DNA from: Tethya wilhelma
Lineage: Eukaryota; Porifera; Demospongiae; Tethyida; Tethyidae
Direction: 5' to 3'
Length of the DNA stretch: 64,000 nucleotides
NCBI GenBank assembly: GCA_964030475.1
Contig: CAXIPT010000043.1
Coordinates: 49,405 to 113,404 of the forward strand
Shown: positions 49,940 through 60,832 of the stretch, in pieces
How positions within the stretch are numbered: position 1 is the first letter of the stretch
Layout of the letters: each line of letters starts with the position of its first letter
Program-made: the position numbers and the translations under genes
Notes under the pieces: model-generated
Told to the model about the DNA's origin: nothing
The model's database searches: none
The model's input: the letters and a program-made list of their open reading frames with translations, nothing else

Positions 49940-51917
49940 ACTTGAAGCTGGTGAAAATACACTCGAGGCTACTTCAGACGTGGTACGATTACGTACAGTG
50001 GATGCGTCAGTGCAGTAGCCCATGTCCAAGCTCCCACTGTCAGTGGGCTGGGCTTGGTGGAAGGAGGAGGTGGTGGAGTCAGGCAGACAGGACTCATCAG
50101 GGCTGGAAGAATTGGTTGCCACTGGCTGACTGGTGCTAAGACTGGCATCTGACGAAGACACGGACTTGCACGGTGATGGAGGGATGTCAGTAACGGTTTG
50201 GCTGTCTGGTGTTTCGATGGAATGGGGTGATGCTGAGGAGGAACTTGGACTTGGCTTGATTTGAATTGATGGCTCCTGTTTCATCTCCTCTAGTACTTCA
50301 ACATCAGGTGACAATGGTTCAGTCTTGACTTGAGGCATCGCAGTGCTCTCTTCAAACGGATTCACAACTTTACCATCCTCTCTTGTTACCAGTGGGAAGG
50401 GATCGTGGCTCCTAGCATCCTCCTCTCGTATGCTAGACTCACCAGCTGTGATAGCAGCCTGTTTACTAGCGAGCTCCTTGTCTCCAACATCCTTGCTACA
50501 GTAGAGCAAACATAAACAAGTGAACAATGACATCATGCACATAAATACAAGAATTAAACACCACTAATACTAATTGTATTATAAGCAAAGTTGTGCTTCT
50601 CTGTCCCTGTACATGAAACTTAGCTAGCCCAATAACGAATTTGTTTGCTAGCTGATTGCAAAAAATGGTAGAAATTGGTAATGATCATCAGTGACATCAC
50701 GTTGCGCAAATTGAATATATATGGGCATGAGCTTACGCTACAGAAAGCATGCAAAAAGCTGTGCATTTCATTGCCATGCCAGTAGTACAGATTACTGTGC
50801 GTGCATCAGATCGTGCACACTAAACATCAGTACACTTCATGAAACCTACTAGGTACGGTGCTAATAATAATAATTACAAGGAGTGTGGCTCGCTTCGCTC
50901 GCCACGCTCCTTGCTTATGTATGAAGTATACTGATGTTTACTACTAGATGCATACAAGCACAGGCATCTGCGTATAGCAATAACTGGGCAGTGAAAGGTA
51001 ACCATGCATGCATTCAATGCTCCTCTTTGCAATTTGGCCAGCTCAGCAATTTATCTCACTACGTGACGTCACAAACGACCCTTTTCCAACTTCCACCATC
51101 AGCTGACAAAGAAACTCGTTATCTGGCTAGCTGTGTTTTGTGTACAACGACAGAGAAGCAGACTCCTAGAAGCGAAACTTTCTCCCCTCGTTACGCTTCT
51201 TTTGTGAAAGATTGGCTGCTCTATCACGCTTCTTTGTCGGATATGGATGCCACTGATTAGCCTTGTTAGCGATCTCAAAAACAGTCAGCCATATTTGTAG
51301 CGCCTGTGGTTCTATTCTAGGCTAGCACTATCTAAGCTAGCTGTCTAGGCACACTTTTTTGGCCTGCATTTTCCACACTCCAGAGAAAAGGTAGCATTTT
51401 AGCTGGAGGTCGCATCACTTCTGGTGAACTCTCATGACACACACACACACACGGACAGACACACCAAACTTTGCTTATAATATGATGCACTTTATACAGT
51501 GGAATGTTTCCTGTACGCAAAAAATGCTATATATGCTTTCAACTTTCAGACAGGCAGTGGTGCACATTTTGACAATTCAAAGTTAGAAGTTATTGCATGC
51601 AAATCTTGCACCAGTCCAATGAATATTTCCCAGTATATTTTCATTTATAGAGGAAGCAATATACAGACTAGTGTGTAGCTATGTCTGTATACAGGCTTTG
51701 TGTCCCACATGTGGAAAGTAACTAAGGTATAGCAGTGTGCATATACATGTAGGTAATCACAGCACATACTTGATCACGAAGTTCATACAAACGATGTAAG
51801 ATGGTTTTCCAGTTCTGCTGTCATGCATGACAGTGGCTCTAGTCTGAAGCCAGAGGTATGTTCCATACTTGGTGAGCATTCTATAGTAGCCACTCAGGCC
51901 TTCTCCTCGAGTCATTA
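49940..51917 (-). CDS. Class I bHLH-PAS transcription factor, C-terminal part
   Basis: Two exons are visible: 51770-51917 (148 bp) and 49940-50495, the latter cut by the N at 49939. The first encodes the end of a PAS-B domain and its PAC motif (GEGLSGYYRMLTKYGTYLWL, QTRATVMHDSRTGKPSYIVC, then MNFVI). This is very close in style to HIF-alpha and SIM proteins, in which the segment reads YRMLAKRGGYVWVETQAT. The second encodes an acidic, Ser/Pro-rich tail with VKTEPLSPDVEVLEEMKQEP and KVVNPFEEST, as in activation or degradation regions of HIF/SIM factors. No LxxLAP hydroxylation motif is seen in the part present. The bHLH, PAS-A and start would lie to the right but are missing across the GT-run join at 51971. 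Confidence 0.85.
50821..50940. mobile_element. 120-bp palindromic element
   Basis: Terminal 20-bp inverted repeats (TAAACATCAGTACACTTCAT and complement, one mismatch) surround an inner GC-rich hairpin (GGAGTGTGGCTCGC ... GCCACGCTCC). It lies in the intron of the minus-strand bHLH-PAS gene. The size and structure suit a MITE. Confidence 0.75.
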
Positions 51918-51919
51918 CT

Positions 51920-51921
<2 letters not shown>

Positions 51922-51970
<49 letters not shown>
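51922..51970. repeat. (GT)n microsatellite at contig join
   Basis: At least 49 bp of GT ending at the N at 51971. It directly abuts the acceptor of the minus-strand PAS-B exon. Confidence 0.95.
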
Positions 51971-51971
51971 N

Positions 51972-52227
51972 GAAGCCCACAATCAGTACTGGCTGTACTG
52001 GTACAAAAGGGAACAATACTTTACCGGCACAGAGTTTTTCAAAAGATGATTCTTACGTGGGAAAGCAAAAGCCACCAATTCCTAGACCAAGAACAAAAAC
52101 ATCCGTGAAAGTATCAGTGGATGTTAGTTTATGGTCTGATGAACATTTGGAGAAGCCAATGAAACTAAGGAGCAAATCAGTTGGATTTTACACTGATGAA
52201 GATGGTGTTGGGGTGTCGGATGTGTAG
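51972..52227 (+). CDS. C-terminal exon of an unknown protein
   Basis: Open from the contig join to a TAG stop, encoding 84 residues. Notable is a proline-arginine motif (KQKPPIPRPRTK) that looks like an SH3-domain ligand, followed by VDVSLWSDEHLEKPMKLRSK and an acidic end, TDEDGVGVSDV. No family recognised. It is a different reading frame and strand from the bHLH-PAS exon left of the join, so it is probably the tail of a separate gene whose body lies in the gap. It ends about 580 bp before the plus-strand bHLH-PAS gene. Confidence 0.5.
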
Positions 52228-52805
52228 GCATGTACTTTATCATTTAGCCTGTCTTTTGTCAACAGTCAATTGGTGTTTTTTTTAACTTATCTTATTATTG
52301 TTTTTGTTGTTTCAGTAGTAACCTGTTTACCACTACTTTACAAGGAGTGCCATTAGAAAATGCTCCAAACTACATGCATTATATACGCGAGATAATAATT
52401 CGCGGATAGACATGCAGCACTACTTACGTACAAGACGTAGAAATAGACTATATCAGCGCAGCAGAGTCAGCGCAGTCAACGTGACAGGATGTGCCATTTA
52501 CCACAGTTATGTTGATCATATACATAATTTTTACTACACCATAAAAAGATCATATATTTCTCTGAAGTAGTGTACGTTCTGCCAGTGTGAATCTGTGAGC
52601 TGACAAAGTCATCCGTGGTTCTTGATAAAAAAACACAACAGACGAAATGGAAACTAAAAAGTGAGGCGTGGATACAGAAAATAAAAAATAGTTTCATAGT
52701 GTAGTACAGAATAATGAAATATACAATAATTCGGGTTATAAATGTACACTATTAGTATAATTGTGATGAATCATTTGTTATACATGTAGTATATGATTTA
52801 TTGTT
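52228..52805. other. Upstream region of the plus-strand bHLH-PAS gene
   Basis: No gene seen. It includes an ACGTG-containing phrase (CAACGTGACAGG, about 52479), a core that HIF-type dimers can bind, but a single such core is expected by chance. A 5' exon of the gene may lie here. Confidence 0.4.
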
Positions 52806-55800
52806 ATGTATAGAACCAAAGAAAAAACAAGAGTGCTAGCTCACTCTCGACGGCAAAAAGAAAACGATACATTCATGGACATTGCTCAATCTCTACCAAT
52901 TCAAGAGAATGCCAAAGAACTTGACAAGGCCTCAATACTTCGAGTAGCAATCCATTACTTGAAACTGCGAGGCCTACTTCAAGATAGTAATGATGAGATT
53001 GAGATCCCTCTGGACACTGAACAACTCACCAATGAACAGCTACCTCCACTCGACCAAAGCCCAGTAACTGTTGAGCCACAGCCTGAAACTCCTAATGGTA
53101 AATTCTCTTTTTTTTGGTACTAGTATGATGTGCACATTATAGTAGTGTACTGGTTTCCTATCCATACCCATGACTTTGGATTGTTGAGATCTGAACTTAC
53201 TACTCTATAGGACAATTATTATTGCTAGTTCAGTGATATTAACTAATGATGTTTGTCAACTAATGAACATGTACAGGTAGATACAGTAAAACAGGGTTTT
53301 GTCTATTAAAGAGTGCCCATAATAACTTTCAAAGTTACTCAAAACAGAAAGAACAATCAAATTCTTGATAGTATGACACTCCACATAATTATATGACACT
53401 GTCACCTAACCATAAACTGAACAACCCAGTTCTATGCTTAAATGAAGAGTTCAAGACATTAGCCATGAGCACAGGTGCATGCCATACGCTCCCACTCCTG
53501 ATTAGTAGACATTCTCTACATTATTTGCACAAAAAATTTGATTCATACTATCATTATGTTAGTCTTACTGTGGCCAATGTAGGGCAAAATGATTGTCACT
53601 GACGATTAACTCCCACCATGATCGAAATTAATTGTAGAATGCTCTAATGTTAGTCTCTAGACTGCTGTCTGTTTGCCCTCGATTGAACTCATAGGTACCT
53701 AGTAAATGAGGTCAGATACAGAACTACCCTAGATGGTAATCATTGTGTAAATACACAATGTTGATCTGCAACTATACCTTCTGACTTCACTACCTAAAAG
53801 AAGCCTTTTTTCCTTTTTTCAAGATCCAAAACACTGATGCATATATGGAGATAACATTACTTGGCACATAGAGTGATAAAACACATTTGTGGAGTTCACC
53901 TTAATGCACAAAGTTAAGAAAAATACCAAACTGATTATTGGTGAGGTATTGATCTTTCAAGTGATTAGAAAATGTTGCATCATGTTATGAAGTGGTTCTT
54001 CATGGAATTGTTTCCGTGGTTATATCATCCTGTTTCTCTTCTGTTTGCAGATGACCAGAATGGATGTGGTCTTGAAGACATCCTGCCAAACTACTCCAAA
54101 GACATCCTTCAAGTAAGTTTCTGGGTTTCACCTTTTAGTGATCTCAAGTTCATTGTCTGACACATACATTGCAGTACCCTTACTCTTTCAATCTCACCTA
54201 AGAATTATGACCCAATGATTCTTTGTAGAGACTGGAAGGCTTGTTGTTTGTGTTTGTGGTCAATATAGCTGCTTCAAGTGAATTAGAATTGTGAGCCAAT
54301 GAGTGACACATCAATACTAATTCACTTAAAAAACTGACCACAAAAAACAGAATACCAAGCCTTTTAGTCTCTCTACAAACTTCCTTGTGGTTATAATTCT
54401 AGCAATTCCACATCCTGAATATTACTTGACCTTTGATATAAGTGGCTCTGAACAAACCACAAGTCAAAGTATAAGCGCAACACTGTTACCATCAATAGTA
54501 TTAGAGTAACTGTTATTTTCCATCCATTGTCCATTATGAGTATGTGGTTGTGTTTATCATGAGAAAATTATCTATTAGGGTATTTTTTCAATTGTATAAT
54601 AATTATGATCCATGAGTAATCTAATTATACTGCCATCAGTGACATAGTATATAGTACACTGTCTCTGTGTACTATATAGAGAGAGACAATATACTGATCA
54701 AGTCTCCACAACCAAGTGGCATAGTGTAACTACTAGAAAAGCTGGTGTTAAGTGTTGTTTCCGTCTGCTGTGCTCTTGTCAGTTACCATAGGAATGGTAT
54801 AAGGTGTCTTTGCGTGTTGCGGTGTTACCCTCTGCCTTGACACAAACATGTCTATAATGTTAAATCTAAGGCTGCCTTGTAACAGTTGTGGTCAATTATA
54901 TATGATCTGTTGTGTGTATTCTTGCAGGCCTTGGATGGATTCATCCTAGTGTTGTCTAGGGATTGTCGAATTCTTTTTGTGTCCGATACCATTGCCAATT
55001 ACCTGGGATTGAGACAAGTAAGTCGGTTAAAGACGTGTACCCAACAAGTAGAATATTCTTAAACTCTTTAAAATATAGTCATTTATAATAATTTAGAATT
55101 GTAAGCTGTATACATGGGTATGTATAAATTTTACGGATCCACGTCAATTTAGAAACTGTACTGTGTGGGTGTTGTCCTGACAACTATAGTACTTGTGTAC
55201 TTTTTAGATGCTTTCCCAGTAAGATTGTAAACAGAAGCCATCACTGTGTTCATAGTTTTTGTCTTAGTGGTTGTTCCTGTGAGGTAGCTACCACTATACA
55301 ATGTACCAAGTGTGGAACACAGTCTTTTAGTTTTTATTTTGTCTTTGAATTTCATATGTGACATAATTTGTTCTAGTTGTGTTATTTACGTGCTGCCCAC
55401 TCTTTTCACTGACCTGTTCATGACTAACACTCCCGCAGAATGCCATGTGACTATACATGATAAAGGAAATATTTGAACATGGACTGTTAATCAACGGGAA
55501 ATTTAAATAAATTTGATATTTACAAATTCACATGTGACTTCCTGTGGGCATTCTTGCCATTATACACTTAGCAAACAATTGCTGTGTAACTCGATCTATT
55601 TTAAGCAATAGCTCTAAATATATCCATCTTCAGTCAATTCAGGAAAGACTGTGATTATCATGAATCTTGCATATTATTATCAGAACAAAACATTATTGTT
55701 AATGGTACAATTAACTCTCTAGGTCTATCCATGAACACAGGGTTAGTACTTGATTTGAAGTGAAGGGGTTTTCATAAAATTGTCTTATAGTGAATGAACT

Positions 55801-58800
55801 CCCTGTGGTCTAACCCAGCTAATCAAACTGGTTTTACTGAGGTAGTATTATTAATAGGCTGTAAATGCACCATGCACATCGGGGTGCGTAAAATCTCATG
55901 TAGTAGGCCTCACTGAGCATCGTCTCCCTGAAAATTAGTTGCATGAAAGTGATGCTAGTAAACATATTGAACATACAGGGGTAAAATTTTGGGTGATACG
56001 TACACAAATTTTCATACTTCTATTGAATGTACACGTACGTATGACTTTGTGTGTGTGTCATTTATCTATAGGTCGATGTGATTGGTGTGCATGTCCAAGA
56101 CATCATACATCCACAGGATTGCTCTGAAGTAGCAGCTATATTTCAAACACAGGGAAATGACGTTGATCAAGGTATGTGCAATTACTAGCTATTTACCATA
56201 CTTATGTACATGTTAAGGGGTTATGTAAGTATGTTACGTGATATGGTTGTACATTGCAGTGTTTGACATGAAGGATCCAATGCGAAGAAAGTTTGTTGTT
56301 CGTATGCGATGTGCTTTTACACCAAGCGTGAGGTCCATTACTAGGTGTTCCAACTTCAAGGTAATTAACGTAGAGTACTTGGTAGACACTACATATAAGT
56401 GTTCATAATAGATTTATAAACTTGCTATTATAATACATGTAATAGTATTGCATGTAACCACACTTTTTTATAATTATGCTCATCACCCAATGTTAGAGAG
56501 TGCCCCTTTTTCCCTTCTGTGTTGTATTGTCTGAGAGGGGGAGGCTGAGAATGAGGCTAACTTGGTTGATACTGTAGTACTCTAGAGTCAGTCACTTCTC
56601 CTTTTAGCCTTATTAGGATTCGCCAGTGTTTGTAAACCACTCTTGTCCAAAAGTGAGAGTTGTTTGTGGGAGTAACGTAGCTCTTAAAGGTTTCTAACCA
56701 TACTCTGTATGCCAACATGGTATTGCTCTCCCTACAGCCCATATACTGCTCCTGTTTTCTCAAGTTTGCAAAGAGTGGGCCAAAGAGAGGACAGTTTGTA
56801 GGAGTAGTGGCATTGTGCAAACTAGCATCCATTACAAAACTGAAGGAAATGGTTGTTGGTACATTCTTCAAAACTAAGCATTCCCTGGACCTCAGCTACA
56901 CTGGTATTGATACAAGGTGGGTCTCACATTGATTCACTGATAACCATAGTGAAACTGTTTGATATCTGCATGCATGCATGTGGTATAAATGGCTTCAATG
57001 TGTGTATTGTAAACTAGCTTGCATGTGTACTGTGCGAGTGACCATTAGAAATGGAGAGTACATGTTGTAAGTCTAGTATTAGGTCATGCTTCCTTTCTCA
57101 TGCACTTTCCCTGTACACCATAATTTTATGTCAACAGAGTTTCATAGTAAATATTGTTCATGTACTACAGAATTCGCTGGATTCTTGGTTATGATCCATC
57201 TGAAATGGTAGGGCTCAAAGCCTATCAATATTTTCATCCTCAAGATCTCACAGCTACATCTAGCTGTCATATGAACCGTAAGTTCACCTGCATGTAAACA
57301 TTGTATAATAAACACTAAGTCTTGTTAATAGTTGTTTGATTAGGAGAGAATTAAATTTTTATACCTTAGCCAGACTAAATTCTTCATGTTAAATATAAAT
57401 TTCATACTTTATGTACATTTCTGTGGTTAGACAATCAATTAGCTAGGTGTAATCTTAAGGTTTGAGTAGTCTCAAGCACAAAATTAGAATTATAAAATCA
57501 GATTTCTAATCAATAATAATTATACATCTAATTTCCTTCAGTACCATCACTATAGGCTAATTAGTGGTATGAGATGGCTAACCAGTAGCAAAGAAAGTTG
57601 GCCAGTTGTTACTTCCTTGCTAGACACACTGACCCAATACCAGCTATAGGGCAGGTCAGCTAGCTTGTAATGTAGATACAGTCTGCACTGTAACTTTTGT
57701 GGTCCTGTGTCAGAGGTTGCCTGGCTTCATGTCAATTAGCCATGAGTGTCAATATTGATATAATTATTGTAGATCATACCCTAGCTCTTACAGTCTAGAT
57801 CTGATCCATCCAGTAGCATGATGGTGCACCTAGATGTATGGTGAAATAGAAACATGTACTGTATAAATTAATTGTCTTGCTATTATTGTATAGTTTTTTT
57901 TGTAACAAAAAGTATGCATTGCACCAACAGCCAAACTTTCATGCAACAGGTAGCTCCAGTTTGTATCCAGCTAATAACATCAACATTCACAGTGACTCCT
58001 AGCTATAAGCATATTTTTGACCCTTCACACTGTTAAGCAGGGTTACATTTTAATCATCGATAGCTGTTGGTCTTCTTTGCTAGTATATATATCATGGTGT
58101 ATGTACTGTATGCAGCTAGCTGTTTGTTGGGCCAACAAATTAACAATTAGTAAGAAATTAACATTCTGCTTGGAAGTACACAAGTTTGTATGACAGATGT
58201 CCATAGTAAACACCTCACTCCTACCTACTGTTCTGAAGCATGTGATTATGATCAGACCAAACAATAATATTGTTTTGGTTTAGTTTCCCTGGTCAGAAGG
58301 ACAACATTATGTCTCCATTGTATATGCCTTGTACAGTCAGCACATTGTACCACTGGAATTGTCCACACTATTGTGGTTACTCCATTCTAACTATTGTTTT
58401 CTATAGCCTCTTTCTGTAAGCTAGGTTGGTAGTGCTGATGATGTTATTAAATCAAGAATCGTTTCATTATTATATTTCAGTTTTGTCAAGAGGCCATTCT
58501 CACAGTCCTTGCTATCGATTTCTGTCTCAGTGGGGAGACTGGATGTGGGTGAGGTCGAAGAGCCACATGGTCTTTAACAAGAGAACTCAACTTCCTGAGG
58601 GTATTGTGATTTACACTTGGATTGTCAGGTAAAACCCTCATCTATTGGATTCCAGTGCATGTGTTACATGTAATGATCATCCTGTTAATTCTGCCTTTTG
58701 CCAATTTAGTTCACAATTGTCTGAGCAGACATTGAGTGTTTCTTTACATTTGGAATTGATAAGACTTTATGTACATATTTCTTTAGGCTTGAAGAAGAAG

Positions 58801-60057
58801 ATGAGAGAATGTTGGCAATTAAAGCCGGTGAATCAGGAGAAGACAAGCTCAAGAAGTATGACGAATTTGCCTCAGAAGTTTCATCTGAAAATGGAAGCCT
58901 GGACATCAATGCCCTCGCTGATCCCAGTGCAGCACCAGGAGAAGGATTGAACAAGACAACTCCTCTACCAATCAAAACAGTCTCTCAGCTCTCATCAAAG
59001 CCCGACTGTGACACCTCTGAATCAACATCTGTTCAACTTGTGCCGCTATCATTTTCAGGCTCAAACCAACCAACTCAGGAGATTTGCAGCCCACCTCAAT
59101 GTAGTGCTTCCATGTCTCCTAACTCAACCATTTCTGATTGCCCTCCAAATGTGGTAAGTACAAAAATTATTNTTTCTTGGGTTATGGGGGGGGGGTGGTG
59201 AAACTACAGATTATTGTCATCAAATTTGAACAATACTTATCACGTTTTCTTCTTATTTATTTTAGAATCCTTTCACTGGTGGTGAAAGTCATTACTCACC
59301 AAAGTCACAACCCATAGCGCACGGAGCTGAAGTCATTGATCAAGGAACGTTGCCTAGCAATCCTCAGCAAACACCTTCGTTTATACCTAGCCCACCATAC
59401 ACCCCCTACAACAACAGTCCCTTGGCACAGTATGATCCCAACCTACCGCCAGCCGACTTCAACAAGTCTCAAGGTGCCTACTCTGCTCCATTCACTACTA
59501 GTGGGTTCCCAATGCACCCAGCTGGATTGATGACAGATATGTTTCAGCTGAGAGATTCACAGAGCCCTTCTGATTCAGGCACTGACAGTGGCTACTTCAG
59601 CTCCAATTCTCCACCATACTCCACCGCAACAATCCCCAACTCACTGCAGATTTCAAAAGGTTCCCCTACTGAATTCCCAACTCATAGCTCAAACCCTGTC
59701 CTGCCAGAAATGAGCACAGCCATCCCTCATAGCATTATTACAAACACCCCCAGCCCACCAGAAATGCAGTTCTCACAGGGTCCACTATCGTACCAGCCAG
59801 ACACGTTTGGCGCCCAGCTACAACACAACATTGGAGTGGAAAGTTACATCATATCACAATCGATGGACCATACACATCAGAAACAGAGGCAAACAGTTAA
59901 CAATGGAGTTCGTGCTACGTATGCAGGTGAAATGCCACATTCACATGTTTCTGGCCATCAGAATAGACGATGCCATCAGAAAGAGAAGGATCCATCAGAG
60001 AGTATATCCCAGTGGTCCCAGTGGCTCAAAGGGAGTGCACCCGCTCCTGTCTACTGA
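52806..60057 (+). CDS. Class I bHLH-PAS transcription factor (HIF/SIM/AHR-like)
   Basis: Ten exons join in phase to about 745 residues: 52806-53097, 54051-54112, 54928-55017, 56072-56171, 56260-56360, 56738-56916, 57171-57277, 58481-58628, 58787-59153, 59266-60057. The bHLH is at residues 4-57 (basic EKTRVLAHSRRQKE, helix 2 LDKASILRVAIHYLKLRGLL), typical of HIF/SIM proteins. PAS-A starts near 119 (ALDGFILVLSRDCRILFVSD, NYLGLRQ). PAS-B is about 257-360 (FFKTKHSLDLSYTGIDTR, ILGYDPSEMVG, CYRFLSQWGDWMWVRSKSHM), which looks partly AHR- or CLOCK-like. The 385-residue tail is Ser/Pro/Gln-rich (GTDSGYFSSNSPPY) and ends WLKGSAPAPVY. It acts in the nucleus, by family knowledge as a dimer with ARNT. I see no LxxLAP; the nearest is LDINALADP. 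The ATG may sit in an exon continuing from an unseen 5' exon, since TATGTATAG could be an acceptor. The N at 59172 lies in the last intron. Confidence 0.88.
54222..54379. mobile_element. 158-bp imperfect palindrome in bHLH-PAS intron 2
   Basis: Outer arms TTTGTAGAGACTGGAAGGCTTG and an imperfect complement, with inner paired segments TTTGTGGTCA/TGACCACAAA and AGTGAATTAG/CTAATTCACTT. The whole element folds back on itself, as many MITEs do. Confidence 0.7.
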
Positions 60058-60832
60058 GAACTGTATCTTTTCAATGCCTAATTTTATACTAATCTGATTG
60101 TTTTTTGCTCAGTACAATAACTACACAGTACGTATCATTTTTTTGAAACTTAAACCTATATCCATGCATGCGCAGAATGCACTCTTTCACATCACAAGTA
60201 CTATGCAAACACAACATATGCTTTTGTATTATTATGGTAAATGTATTATAATGATAATAAATGAAAAAATTAATACAATTATATATTGAATTGTATTAGA
60301 CTAAGTTCACAATAATAATTATAATTATTATCATTTAATTAATTATAAGCAGCGCATGCATGTATGCATGTCTGGCATGCCTATAGCTGCATGCAAATTA
60401 ACCATTGTATATAACCCATGCACGTACCATATATATATTAACGTGGAAGGACCTAAACTCTTTAAAAATCCATCATTTTAATAATTATTACAGCAAATCA
60501 TTGCATGATAAAACAATAACAGAATATTATAGTCATGCATGCATTATCATGCAAACACTGTAGAACAAAACAGTTCCAAAAATTTGCGATTTGTTTTTCT
60601 GAGCTTGAGGCTGTGCTGTGCTTTTAGTTTTAACCATTCCTCATTCATGTGTCTACACATGATAATTCAATCTTTATCAAGAGCTTAATGAAAGTATATA
60701 CACATTATCATACAATAATATTTATTATAATAATCACATAATACAACATCATTGTTAAAACTGAAATAAAAATACTCTGCTCCTAAACAGGTCAAGTAAA
60801 AAATAATTAACAACAAGAGTTACTGCCTCTCT
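60058..60832. terminator. Convergent 3' ends of bHLH-PAS and KLHDC3-like genes
   Basis: AT-rich spacer of 775 bp. AATAAA at 60256-60261 suits polyadenylation of the plus-strand gene, about 200 bp after its stop. TTTATT at 60721-60726 (AATAAA on the minus strand) suits the KLHDC3-like gene, about 107 bp after its stop. Confidence 0.55.

Noticed and set aside
50934..51260. 108-residue frame on the plus strand
   Set aside because: It begins inside the palindromic element and lies in an intron of the bHLH-PAS gene. No splice sites or known motifs; the TGACGTCA it contains could be a chance CRE site.
58860..58960. LDINALADP as a HIF oxygen-degradation motif
   Set aside because: It does not match LxxLAP: spacing differs and the key proline follows Asp, so no hydroxylation claim is made.
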